From Aphrophora alni (Eukaryota > Arthropoda > Insecta > Hemiptera > Aphrophoridae), in contig OY740770.1 in NCBI GenBank assembly GCA_963513935.1, positions 88,817,413-88,881,412 of the forward strand: DNA of 64,000 nt, given 5' to 3'. The translations under genes and the position numbers were made by a program. Below are positions 38,896 through 50,896 of this stretch, piece by piece. How positions within the stretch are numbered: the first letter of the stretch is position 1; the number at the start of each line of letters is the position of its first letter. The notes beneath the pieces are model-generated. The model was not told the origin of the DNA and ran no database searches. It saw only the letters and a program-made list of their open reading frames with translations.

Positions 38896-39707
38896 CAAGA
38901 TACTTCTTATTGAATCTATATTTCGGTGTATAAGTTACTTATGAGATTATAACAGATATTACATGTAATTATATAAATTTAAACTTTTTAGCATATATTA
39001 ATAATTATTTGTCTAATGAAAGGTTCTAAAAATAATTAATGCTTTGCGTCTATAACTGGTGCTTTGAACTTCTGAAAGTTATTAGGTTACAATGTACTAT
39101 TTAATGATTAAATTTGATAAACATATTAGATTTATAGATGATTGAGAAAATAAGAAATTATGAAGAGGCGTTTTATTGAGAATTTGACATGGGATATTTT
39201 GACATCAGAATTTAATTTATTCCTTTATCGATTTTATTTCTGCAATTTACATCTGATAAATGTAAACATTTACTAATGACAAACTTGGTCAACGTTTTTA
39301 AAAATTAAAAAAACTAAGTTCTTTGTTTTCTATCTTCATTTAGGGCATTCGAGTTGATACTCTAAGTGTTTTGTCAAAGATACCATGACGGATTTCGCAT
39401 GGCTTCAATATTACAACATAAGTATAAAATTTATAACCTATACCCTGTTATTAATAGAAGACATTAAAGAGTAGAGTACTTGTAAAGGTCAAAGAGAAAA
39501 TGGTGGCGGTTATCCACAATATGATCTACTTCTAATAAAATTATTCATCGTTACCATATAGAAACAACGCCTACTCTATAAGATCGCGGTAATATGGCTC
39601 CCTGTTTTAGAAATTAAATGTTATATATAAAAAGTATAAGCAGAACCACCAATACATAGCAATAGAATATAAATGAACTCTTTTGTCGTTGATTTGAATA
39701 ACTGTTC

Positions 39708-39748
39708 CTTGGGTCATCCAACGAAACATCTTGGGTCATCCAACAAAA
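39708..39748. repeat. Two-copy 22-bp tandem repeat
   Basis: CTTGGGTCATCCAACGAAA is followed after CAT by CTTGGGTCATCCAACAAAA. This is a recent-looking short duplication in otherwise unremarkable sequence. Confidence 0.85.
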
Positions 39749-39873
39749 TACGAAAGTATACGATTGGGAAGTATACGTCTGTAACTCTACTGTTAACACT
39801 TTACCTGACAATAATCTTATTATGTAAGTAACAAAATTCGCTTCGGTAATTATTGTTGAGTTTGAAAATGAGT

Positions 39874-39905
39874 AACCTAACCTAACCTAACCTAACTGAA
39901 CCTAA
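39874..39905. repeat. Interstitial telomere-type repeat (CCTAA)n / (TTAGG)n
   Basis: AACCTAACCTAACCTAACC is followed by TAACTGAACCTAA. That is four perfect CCTAA units, one variant (CTGAA) and a further perfect unit. TTAGG is the canonical telomere repeat of most insects and several other arthropods. An internal array this short usually comes from break repair or telomerase-capture rather than a telomere. It supports an arthropod origin. Confidence 0.8.
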
Positions 39906-40799
39906 CCAAATCCATCCTATATTTAGCATTTAAATTATTGCTGTTTTACTACTTGCCACTTATATTTTTTAATATATTTAAATACTTGTTTCGTTTTATA
40001 TTATTTATTATCCATGTAGTTTTTGTCTAAATATTATATCAGGATGAGCAACATTCATGCTTAGTTATTAAATATTCTTATTTTCAAAATATACCAATAA
40101 AATTATAGGTTGTTGTAAATTACGAAAATTATATAATAATAATTATTAAAAAAAATCATATCGATTTATTCCATCAATGTGAATATTTGTCTATTCATTA
40201 TCATTGTAAGTCATTTTGCAATTATCGATTTGTCTTTTAATTGACGACGTTTTTTATAGGTTTGTAAAATGGTGTCTATTTATGTCGATTAAAATGTGAC
40301 TTGAATGAAGCGTTTACGAAATGCGCCATACAACACCCATAGGCAAACATTTTGTATTTCCGGCGGTTGTCTGATTCTATGGAGATAAAAATTATTGTGT
40401 TTAATATACATTTTGATACAAAAATTAGTAAATGTTGTCAAAAGGGTCTGTGTTATTCGCATAATTTTCTTTTTTAACTAAAAAAAAAAAATAGTTAAAA
40501 TTATAGTAACCGATATTTTTGGTTAGATGATTTATCAAAGAACCTACCCTAAATACCATAGTTGTAGTTGTGATATATTGTGACATATAGAGAGTTTTCA
40601 AACCCCTAACATTTATCCACAAAGTTTTGAGAAATACACGAATTTGAAGGTTCTGAGAAATTGCATTGACTTAGAATATCAATGTTTTATGAGAGATAAT
40701 TTTATGTTAGAAATATAATAAATTAACGTAAGAGATTGCATTTCTCCATTACTTTTCGTTTAGTTATAAACTGCACAATACAAATTATACACATTTTGA

Positions 40800-40995
40800 A
40801 TAAATCATAATGTCAGAAGGAGCCTTGCAGAATTTATTTAAACTGCCCTTAAGGAGCAACTTGTAATTTATTACTGTCTCAAGTCTCAAGCTCTTCTCAG
40901 ATTAAATTACTTTTATAACGAGTCCCCGCCCCTCCATCTATCCCACTCTCTATTCCTCACAATGTGGGAAATGTTCTGTTTATAAACAATAATAC
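40800..40995 (+). repeat. Conserved motif family, type II copy
   Basis: Matches 29237-29400 through GAATAAATCAT, TCAGAAGGAGC, TTTATTTAAACTGCCC, TTAAGGAGCAACTTGTAAT, TTATTACTGTCTCAAGTCTC, a CCCC-rich tail and GGGAAATGTTCTGTTTA. Confidence 0.7.
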
Positions 40996-41699
40996 CACAC
41001 GTTTAGCAATTATTTATCAAATAAATGTACAATACGATATCAAAAATTACAATTACATAGTGAAATATTTTTTCTTGCTATTTGAAATCTACGAATCTAA
41101 AAACTACTGCCTAATAACATGTAGAGGAAACTCAGTTAAATAGAGGTTCCATATTATGTTTTAGCATATAAATATATTATGTTGGTTTAACTGAATATCT
41201 TAGCCCCCAACCTTTAATGACGTAATATTAAGTCATTGAAATATGTCTTAAAGCTAAAAAAACTAACAGCCATTTTGGTTTCAATGTCCATCAGTGTTAA
41301 CATGTAAACGGCGTCACACTTCACTATAGCTTCACAAGTTTCTATCATCTGATATTATTATGGCTAAGTTAAAATCCACTAACGTGATTTATTAATTAAG
41401 AAAAAAACTCTTTACTTACATCTTCGAAATTTAGGGTCTCCATCTGATTATATCACCTAGAATCAATTCACTGTGTTCGAGAGGTTAATCATTAATTATT
41501 TTTAATAAAACAGAGACAAATAATTGTTTGAACTACCTTCAATATTGTTTCTAGTATAAATAATTACAATAATAAAAAAATTAAATTTTGATAATCTAAA
41601 ATCAATTCTATTCACTCATTCTATTTGTCGTTTGCCTTTGTTACTTAACAAATCACAAAATATTTCTATAAATAATATTCAAAACATAAAATAAGGTTG

Positions 41700-42017
41700 A
41701 GAGTCGTGGAATTTATATAGCGGATCTCTTATCCCTTTCAGTTATACTTCATTTGGCTACTATCTCTGAAAATCAAATTTCTTAAGTTGAATTCATCTTT
41801 AATTTGAATTTTAGAATAGTATGCTTAGCGTATGATCCTTAGTTCCTATTCAACCAGCACGGAAGAAAGGTCTCCATACAAGTTAAGGAATATAACTCTA
41901 TGAAATATTTATTATGATATTTAAAGGAACATTATTTATTTATTATAATAAAAAAACGGTTTTTAGAATTATAAAATGTGTTTTTAATAACCCAAAGTGA
42001 CCAACTGGACACGTAAC
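41700..42017 (+). mobile_element. Putative 5' LTR end of a Ty3/gypsy-like element
   Basis: The region directly before a tRNA-Ser primer-binding site must be the 3' end of a 5' LTR if the element is typical. It contains a TATA-like TTTATATAGCG at 41711-41721 and an AATAAA at 41947-41952, as expected for an LTR promoter and polyadenylation signal. The LTR start was not identified: there is no convincing terminal dinucleotide or second LTR in the window, so the left boundary given is only the promoter-side limit. Confidence 0.45.
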
Positions 42018-42034
42018 TGGCGCAGTCGGTAGGA
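42018..42034 (+). other. Retrotransposon primer-binding site (tRNA-Ser)
   Basis: TGGCGCAGTCGGTAGGA is complementary to a eukaryotic tRNA-Ser 3' end including CCA (…CCTACCGACTGCG-CCA). The same primer is used by Drosophila 17.6/297-type gypsy elements. A 17-base match in 30% GC DNA is very unlikely by chance. Confidence 0.85.
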
Positions 42035-42345
42035 CCCTCAGAAATTTAATGAATATAAATTTTTGGTTTTAACCATTAACTGAGTGAATATAAAACTCAT
42101 TTTCGTCGAAACTCGATCAAGTGTAGAGTGAATACCTGCAACGACATCAACAAATCGTAGAGAGGATATCTACAGGAAGAAAGAAGAAAAAGTCTTTTTT
42201 CTAAAGGAAAAAGAAGAATCGACCACTCTTACGCAGTAATTGTGAAAAGTGAAAGTGTAGTTTGTGCTGTGAGGAATACGCGTTGTGTTCCCACCGTACA
42301 AATAAGCAAAGTATTTTGGGTTATACTGTCAGTAGATCCTATTGA
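42035..42345 (+). mobile_element. Leader of the gypsy-like element; gag missing
   Basis: About 300 bases downstream of the primer site are more GC-balanced than the surroundings and resemble a retroelement 5' leader, with GAGTGAATATAAAACTC and an A/G-rich stretch. No gag, protease or reverse-transcriptase frame follows, since ordinary AT-rich DNA resumes after about 42345. The element is therefore a fragment that has lost its body and 3' LTR. Confidence 0.5.
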
Positions 42346-42829
42346 ATATTATAAGTTATAATTAAATTTAATAACAGTTTTATCTTTGTTAATGTTAGCT
42401 TTATATTACTTAATAAATCTCTATAGCTGTTACCAATAGGAATATATTGAAGAAAAAGTCATAGATATTTCCCTATTTATATTAATAGGGAAATACCTAT
42501 TAGAAAATTATTTAATTTACTTATATTACGAGAAAAATTCCAAAAGGTAAAAACCATATATCAAATAAGTCTAACTACTTTTCTAAAAAAAAGTATATCT
42601 ATCGAAGATACACAAATAATAATTTTTATGTATCGGGATGAAGAAAACATTTCAATCCTTCGGAATTATTTACATCAGAAAGGTGAAAGCCCGATTAGCT
42701 ATTATCTATTGTTTTTTCTTAAGAATGTTAATATACTTTTTCAAATAATTACTGTAAGAAATAATAAAACATAATACAGAATATCAGAATTTTTAAGTGC
42801 AAAATATAGTTTCAATTCTCACACATCTG

Positions 42830-42833
<4 letters not shown>

Positions 42834-42885
<52 letters not shown>

Positions 42886-42920
42886 ATATACAATTACACA
42901 TATATATATATATATATATT
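42834..42920. repeat. Paired (AT)n microsatellites
   Basis: A perfect AT run at 42834-42880 and a second at 42899-42920 are separated by ACAATATATACAATTACACAT. Confidence 0.9.
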
Positions 42921-43017
42921 GTAAAACAAAATCAATTGGGTAATAATCTTACAATTAAAACTTGCAAAGAAAAACAACTTCAAAGAAAACATATTTATGA
43001 AACAAAAATAATATAGA

Positions 43018-43180
43018 TTGAGAAGTGCAGCGACCTGACGTGATAATAATGAAAATGTTCTAAGAAATAGGCCTACGTCTTTTATAACTTCACAAATGTC
43101 GTTATCGCAGCTGTCATTTCCCCCTTTTCGTTGATTTACTCAAATGTTTTTGAAGTTAGTTCCTGCTTCCCTAAATTTCA
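43018..43180 (-). repeat. Conserved motif family, type I copy (minus)
   Basis: Read on the minus strand: GGGGGAAATGACAGCTGCGA, TAACGACATTTGTGAAGTTA, TAAAAGACG, then ATTTTCATTATTATCACGTC and AGGTCGCTGCACTTCTC. This is the cleanest type I copy and it includes a TAGGCCTA octamer. Confidence 0.75.
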
Positions 43181-45189
43181 AATTCTATGTGATTCACTTT
43201 GTATTTCTTTTCTACTATGAATTTGGAAATGATTTATTACCTTTTTGCTCTTGCAATGGTGGTGGTTAAAGTAACATAATTTATATTTTAATCTAAAACC
43301 TATTGTATTTCACGTATTTTATATTAAAGACGAACGAAAAAATAGATTTTTAATTGATTTCAATACACAACAATTCTAAAATGGAGATATTTTCAGAAAG
43401 TACTACAACTAAAGAAAATAAAGTAAATAATTATATAGTCCTAATTGTATGGTATATATTATTATGGGGATATTATTATTGGAGAAAAGCGATATATTCT
43501 TCTTATGTTCGTATCTAGGTGTTTTTTCATGCCCTTACTGCTAAACAATGAAATTGGCGACCTCTCAAAACGATTTCAAAGAACAGAAGAGGGTGTTCAG
43601 AATAGGAATACTATGTACAGACTATAATGGTGTAAACTAAGCACAATAACAGTAATGCAAAAGACAATCTTCCAATGAAAAATTAAAGAAATCTCTCCTA
43701 AAACTTTCCGCCTGGTTGTAAAACTTAAATAAAATAAATAAAAAACTTACACTAAGATTGCGTGTTTTATGTGTACATTCATATCAATAAAATTATATTT
43801 TCAAAACACTAACATTGTTTTATTCCCTAGGATTTTCTGTAACATTATATATCTTTCACGTAACTTATTTATTCGTTTATGCATCGATGCGAAATAAATG
43901 TTCAATTTACGCGTCCATTAAATTTGGACTAGTCCAGTGGTGGAGGTAAATGGTAATATTTCAGTATAATTAGTCTCAGCATTCCGGAATTTATTTATTT
44001 ACATAAATGATTCACGCTTAATATTTACTGCAGTATAACAGTTACCTGCAGTAACCGGTTTATATTTTCAGTGTATCTATTTATTGCAGTAACTCAGTTA
44101 TCACAATCACAATTTAACAAGCAAATGACGCACGAAACATTTACATTTTATTATTTTCCCCCAGTGAATGTCCCTGGGAACATTGCTGTGTATTATTTAC
44201 TGTTCTTGTAGTGTATTGCGTAGCAAGTTAGTTATGAACCATATTGGGTTTACAAGAACGTATTATTGAATGCATTGAGGAGCGATATTTACTGTCCACA
44301 AAACAGTTAATTAATATAAAGTATCAACTACGTCCCGTGGCTTACACTAAATCAAAAGCATCCTATTGAACGAATAGAATATGATTAGATTTCTAAATAA
44401 TGGCGGATATAACAAACTCTCCTATTGTTTCATGTTATTTTATTTTGTTATCTTGTTAAATTTGTTATTTTCACAGTTTTTATTATACTTAAAAAAAAAA
44501 TTAATTATTAATGTACCACTCGTAATTAGTCTTCACCGGTTTCAGGAATTGTTTCTCAACCTACTTGACGTAATTTGGAATTGCCATACAAGTTTTATCA
44601 TAGAGATACTGACCAGATTTCGTCGTTAGTTTTGAAAGATTTAACCAAAATATAGATATTTAATAAATTATGAAAAATAAATTTTTAACTATTTAAACAT
44701 TCTCTGTAGATTATGCTCAGTATTAGAGGAAGAAACATTTGTTTCAGAATATACCAAAAATATAATATTAACCGTTTAATCAACATCATACTGGATATTC
44801 AATTTTCAAACGTATTGGTTTAATTTGGTATTTTTCGATAAAGTATAAAAATACCGATGTATAATCAAATATTTTAAATTCATTAAATAAACCTTTATTT
44901 AAACCCACTATCACAAACTCTCGTTTACCAAAATCTAATCATTCTTTGGTCTCTGGCCCCTCTTTAAACTTGACAATTTTTTGTCGTTCAAATGCTTGTT
45001 CTAGAGACAATACTTGACAATCCCAAACATTTAGTTGTTATAACAAATATTTTCAAATTCCTTTATTCACGTCTTATCTGTATTATACAGGGCAGCCTAT
45101 GAACATAAGAGTAAATTATATGTAATAGACCAACTGAAAAGAAAAATAATAATAGAAAAGCGGTCATCAAAAATAACTTCATTTTGAAT

Positions 45190-45275
45190 GTAAAATAATT
45201 TCAGAACAGATCAAAACTGACATGATATTATACACGCGGCTTATGTATAAGTTTCAATGATATTTCCTTCAATTA
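45190..45275 (-). repeat. Conserved motif family, diverged type I-like copy
   Basis: The minus strand has GAAGGAAATATCATTGAAAC, TTATACATAAGCCGCG and ATAATATCATGTCAGTTTTG, following the GGAAAT, GAAGTTATA, GC-GCTTTT and ATCATGTCAG order of type I. It lacks the CAGCTGCG box. It resembles 56190-56260 in the first half. Confidence 0.4.
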
Positions 45276-45549
45276 TTATTTGCGTCAATCAACAAAATAC
45301 ATAAGTCTAGGTAGTACATTATTATAAGTGAGTAATATACAGATTTTGAATAATATTTCAATGGCATAAGTATATGAGTGGTAAGATTTTAATGAATATT
45401 TTATTATGAAAAAAATGTATAAAGTCCCATAAAATATCAAACGTTCAGGATACACTGTAGGTAGGGATATTTTATTTATTATAATTACTTCATACATCAA
45501 AATATTAGAATAGGGCATGCGACTTTTAACAATTTTTATGTTCTGTTTT

Positions 45550-45551
<2 letters not shown>

Positions 45552-45582
<31 letters not shown>
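45552..45582. repeat. (AT)n microsatellite
   Basis: A perfect AT run of about 15 units followed by TTTATATATTC. Confidence 0.9.
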
Positions 45583-45591
<9 letters not shown>

Positions 45592-48280
45592 TCTTTAGTA
45601 TTCAAATTTGTATTAACATTTTAATTACCTACGTTTAAGACATAAGATATTATATTTGAAAAGTTTGGAGATTTATTTACTCTCTCCTCCGATACCATTA
45701 AAAATATTGATATACACATGGTATTTATGGTTTATTTTCAATTGTAGATCAATAACTTCTGATTTTTCATTAATGAAACGTATGAAATACAGGAAGGCAA
45801 CTTATTATGAAGTGTGATTTTGTAAAAACACATAATTCAATATCGACATATTTTATATTTTACAAATTTTTTTTGAATGTTTGAAATTCAATGTTCAATA
45901 GCCAAACATTGATTACATTTCGATCATGAGACAAAACTATGGAAAAGTGTTTATCATGTTTTATTGTTCCTAATCCTGTTAGCTCAGAATACATGATCTC
46001 CTTTATAAATTTATTATTTTAATTAAGAATAAATACGTTTCCCTAATGCAAAACTAACTTTCCACTAAACCTATACAACACAGTGTTGTTTCTTATTTTG
46101 AATGAATTCAAGACAATACAAAGGATAAAAAAAGTAGTCTAACTTCTTAAAAATCGGAAAACTCAACAAATTCTATTTTATATAATTTATATTTCCAGAT
46201 AGTTAAAATAAACACAGTTTCATGGCTCTGTATTATATTTATTTTAAATATTTTTCAATTCCTTAATAATAGTTTAGGATTTACATATTTTAAATATATT
46301 TATATCTATTTTAAAAGCAATATAATGCATCAGTATTGTATCTGAGCAGCTTCTATAATCTATAAAGAAAGAATGTAGATTTGTAATAATTCTCAACAAT
46401 TTACATATTTTTTAAACCCTGACTAAAGGATTTGTGGAGAAAGGGTTAATTTATATCATTTAATAACGTTTGCTTAGATATATTTAGGTAACAACAAGGT
46501 TAATATTAAGGATGTTGTTTATAAACTTCTGATTATAATGAAACTCCTTTTAGAAAACGAAATATTTCGGGCAACAATCTCAATTTTAACATAATTTCCA
46601 TAAATCATATTATTTAGCCTCATGACCACTCTAAACCCTGTTGTAATTTTCCAAAAAGGTTATTATATCAACAAATTCAATTCAAAACAAATCAACGGGT
46701 AGAAACCTAAAATTTGTTCGTGTATTGATATTACTAAAAATTTAACATCTTCCTAACATTTTAAATTCGAATCCAAAATAAAGATTTAGGATACTATTCA
46801 AAAAATTTCTTACATTAAGATATCTAATTATTTTAAAAAACTTCAGATTTTTTTTTAGTCGATAATTAAAGGACTGTTTAGGTGCGGTTAATTATCATTA
46901 CACATTTAAAATGTGTTTCAATTCACGTTTGTATAACCTAAATTAATTAGGTAAAAATTAAAGCCAACTGTTGACTAAAGCACTGCCACTTGTATTACAA
47001 TTGCTTAAAAGAGCTTATATTTACTTCGCTGTAATGTTTAATGTACTGTATTGCTGCGGAAACATATTTTTGCTGCTATAATAACTTCCTCTTAGAGTTG
47101 TTATTTTGTTTCTATTCAAACACGGTCTTGATGATGTCTGAGGAATTTTCTTGTTAAATATTCGTATATAATAAGGTTACTAACGTATGACGGACAATTT
47201 TCTAAGATATAAGTGTACATAAAGATGTACTAGGTGTTTCTTAAGTAAACTGAATTTGATTTTCTTAACTCGTCTACTACAAACGAGGGGAAACTGGTTA
47301 ATTAAAATCTAATAAGGATTACATTTATATAATTTTTTAGTTCCGAGAGGTAGAAGACAAGATTACAATTTTCAATTTTTAACTAACCCACATGACTATA
47401 AACATATTCAAGGTATTGTAAAAAGTATATTTGAATAATTATTTTCTTCCTTTCTTTTCTAATCGTAACAATAGTTGCTTCGCTTTTAGAAGTATACATA
47501 TCTAAATAAAAAGATACCCTTAAAATATATTGACACTGTTCTAGCATCTGCCCTAATGAGGCTACGCAGTGTTTAAATAAAATATACTTATATCATTAAA
47601 AAACAAGTTGTCATTTTTAGTAGTCAACGATTTCTTCTTTTTTTTAAACTTTTTGTTCCCATAAGTTAAAAAATATTGCTACAGAGTGTATCTCTTTTGC
47701 TACTTTGTTCCAATTTGAAACAAATATAATAAATATACCTTTGAACAATAACTTTAGGCAAGGCTTTAGATGTCGACACGATTTTGGCGTTTAATTGTGT
47801 AAAAATTTTGAATGGAAGATACTCTATATATCTCTTCCTTACTCTAAAATTAGGGACACTAGTTTATTGTATATAACTTTAAAATAAACATTGAATGATT
47901 TAAATTGTGGTTTTATAAAGTAAAATTATAGTAATAACGCTAACAGAGCTCTGTTGTTTGAAGCATATTCTGAAAATTAGAAAACAGAAAATTTGTAGCC
48001 TAATATGTCGTTAATATTTGCAAATTTTACTTTACAAATTAGAAGTAACAAATTTTGTATAATGATGTTATTTCATAAATTCTGTACAACAAATACCGGG
48101 CATATATAATACAGTGAGTGAGTCTCAACTGATTTTAAGATTTTTAAATATTTCATTAGAGCTATAAATACTTAACTATTTCAGATATTACTTTGTTTCT
48201 GTAGTGTGACTTTGTTGTTTGCGTAACTTATGTGGAGTTTCGAAACATGTTTTATCGTCATATACGTAAAACATTACAAT

Positions 48281-50436
48281 TACACCACAAAACCACACAC
48301 CACACACTACACCACTCACCACACACTGTACACGATACACCACACACCATACATCACACAATATACAATACATTTCACGCACCACACACAACATACAATA
48401 CACCACACATCACACACCACACACCAACATAACATACACCACACACCACACACCACACACCACACACCATACACCACATATTACACACTATAAACCACAC
48501 ACCATACACCACACACCATACACCACACACTACACACTACACATCACATATCACACACTACACCACACGCCACACCACACACCACACTTCACACACCACA
48601 TAACATACACCACACACCATACAGCACATATTACACACTATACACCACACACCATACACCACTCCCTATACACCACACACCATACACCATATATCACACA
48701 CTATACACTACACATCACACACCACACACAACACATCATACACCACACATCACACACCACACGCCACACCTCACACCACACACTACATAACACTACCACC
48801 ATAACATAACACTAACATACACCACACATAATACACCACACATTACACACTATAAAACCACACACCATACACCACACACTCACCACACACCACACACCAC
48901 ACACCATACACCACACATTACACACTATAAAACCACACACCATACACCACACACCACACACCACACACCACACACCACACACCACACACCACACACCACA
49001 CACCACACACCACACACCACACACCACACACCACACACCACACACCAAACACTACACACCACACACCACACACCACACACCAAACACCATACACCACACA
49101 TTACACACTATAAAACCACACACCATACACCACACACTCACTACACACCACACACCACACACCACACACTACACACCACACACCACACACCACACACCAC
49201 ACACCACACACCACACACCACACACTACACACCACACACCACACACCACACACCACACACCACACACCACACACCACACACTACACACCACACACCACAC
49301 ACCACACACTACACACCACACACCACACACCACACACTACACACCACACACCACACACCACACACCACACACCACACACTACACACCACACACCACTCAC
49401 TACACACCACACACCACACACCACACACTACACACCACACACCACACACCACACACCACACACCACACACCACACACTACACACCACACACCACTCACTA
49501 CACACCACACACCACACACCACACACTCACTACACACCACACACCACACACCACACACTACACACCACACACCACACACCACACACCACACACCACACAC
49601 CACACACCACACACTACACACCATACACCACACACTCACTACACACCACACACCACACACCACACACTACACACCACACACCACACACCGCACACCACAC
49701 ACCACACACTACACACCACACACTACACACCATACACCACACACCACACACCACACACTACACACCACACACCACACACCATACACCACACACTCACTAC
49801 ACACCACACACCACACACCACACACTACACACCACACACTACACACCATACACCACACACTCACTACACACCACACACCACACACCACACACTACACACT
49901 GCACACCACACACCACACACCACACACCACACACTACACACCACACACCACACACCACACACCACACACTACACACCACACACCACACACCACACACTAC
50001 ACACTACACACCACACACCACACACCACACACTACACACTACACACCACACACCACACACCACACACTACACACCACACACCACACACCACACACCACAC
50101 ACCACACACCACACACCACACACCACACACCACACACCACACACCACACACTACACACCACACACCACACACCACACACCATACACCACACATTACACAC
50201 TATAAAACCACACACCATACACCACACATTACACACTATAAAACCACACACCATACACCACACACTCACTACACACCAGACACCACACACCACACACTAC
50301 ACACCACACACCACACACCACACACCACACACCACACACCACACACTACACACCACACACTACACACCACACACCACACACCACACACCACACACCACAC
50401 ACCACACACCACACACCACACACCACACACCACACA
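48281..50436. repeat. 2.15-kb satellite of 7-bp unit ACCACAC
   Basis: Nearly the whole interval is a tandem array of ACCACAC with single-base variants (ACTACAC, ACCATAC). The plus strand is almost free of G from about 48.85 kb on, with rare exceptions near 49689, 49898 and 50279. The 5' part (48.28-48.85 kb) is more degenerate, while 48.95-50.43 kb is homogeneous. A longer variant with ATTACACACTATAAAACC recurs at about 48842, 48914, 49098, 50191 and 50224, and a CACTCACTACACACC variant recurs at 49137, 49390, 49493 and later. The minus strand has GG every seven bases (GGTGTGT). The long VCGVWCV-type frames are only translations of the repeat. Confidence 0.97.
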
Positions 50437-50846
50437 GTACACAATAACATGGGCTATCCAACATTAAGGTACATGTAGTCTTGTGGTCGACCTATACTGC
50501 CTAGGTCGATTCACAGTAGATTCTCACTGTTATGTTTATATGTACAAGCCACGTTGCGTCCATCACAATATTACGGATTTTTATGATTCATTCCCGTTAA
50601 GAGTTAATCATTGAATATAGAAGGAAAAGCTTAAACATTAGTCTTTTGGGGCTACTCGTAAATGGTTTTGTTGTACACATGAATAAAAAACAAGATAAAA
50701 GACATACGTAGATAGTGAGGAGTAACAACCTAAGCTACCTCAATTCATTGTACTCAACTAACTACATCACCCAGTTCCAAAATTATGAAACAATGTTTCA
50801 AGCCGACCAAACCCCTCATGATGTGATCATAATAATAACAACTTGT

Positions 50847-50896
<50 letters not shown>

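Larger units (their letters stand above)
38716..41110 (+). repeat. Repeat block B, second part
   Basis: It is collinear with block A from 27180 to 29555 and carries a type I motif at 38730 and a type II motif at 40800. Spacing between the two motifs is about 2.07 kb, against about 2.04 kb in A. A short TTAGG-type telomeric array at 39.88 kb lies within it and has no counterpart in A that I could see. Confidence 0.65.
42346..48280. other. No gene seen; motif copies and microsatellites only
   Basis: AT-rich sequence with two copies of the dispersed motif family (43.0 and 45.2 kb) and three (AT)n tracts. Frames at 43.4, 44.4 and 45.3 kb lack recognisable motifs. Confidence 0.5.

Noticed and set aside
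48188..50293. Open frames of up to 87 codons on both strands in the ACCACAC array (VCGVWC-like and TTHHT-like)
   Set aside because: They are direct translations of a 7-bp repeat, which has no stop codon in several frames. Nothing independent supports a protein.
48281..50436. CRISPR array
   Set aside because: There are no spacers of unique sequence; units are 7 bp and contiguous, and the DNA is eukaryotic.
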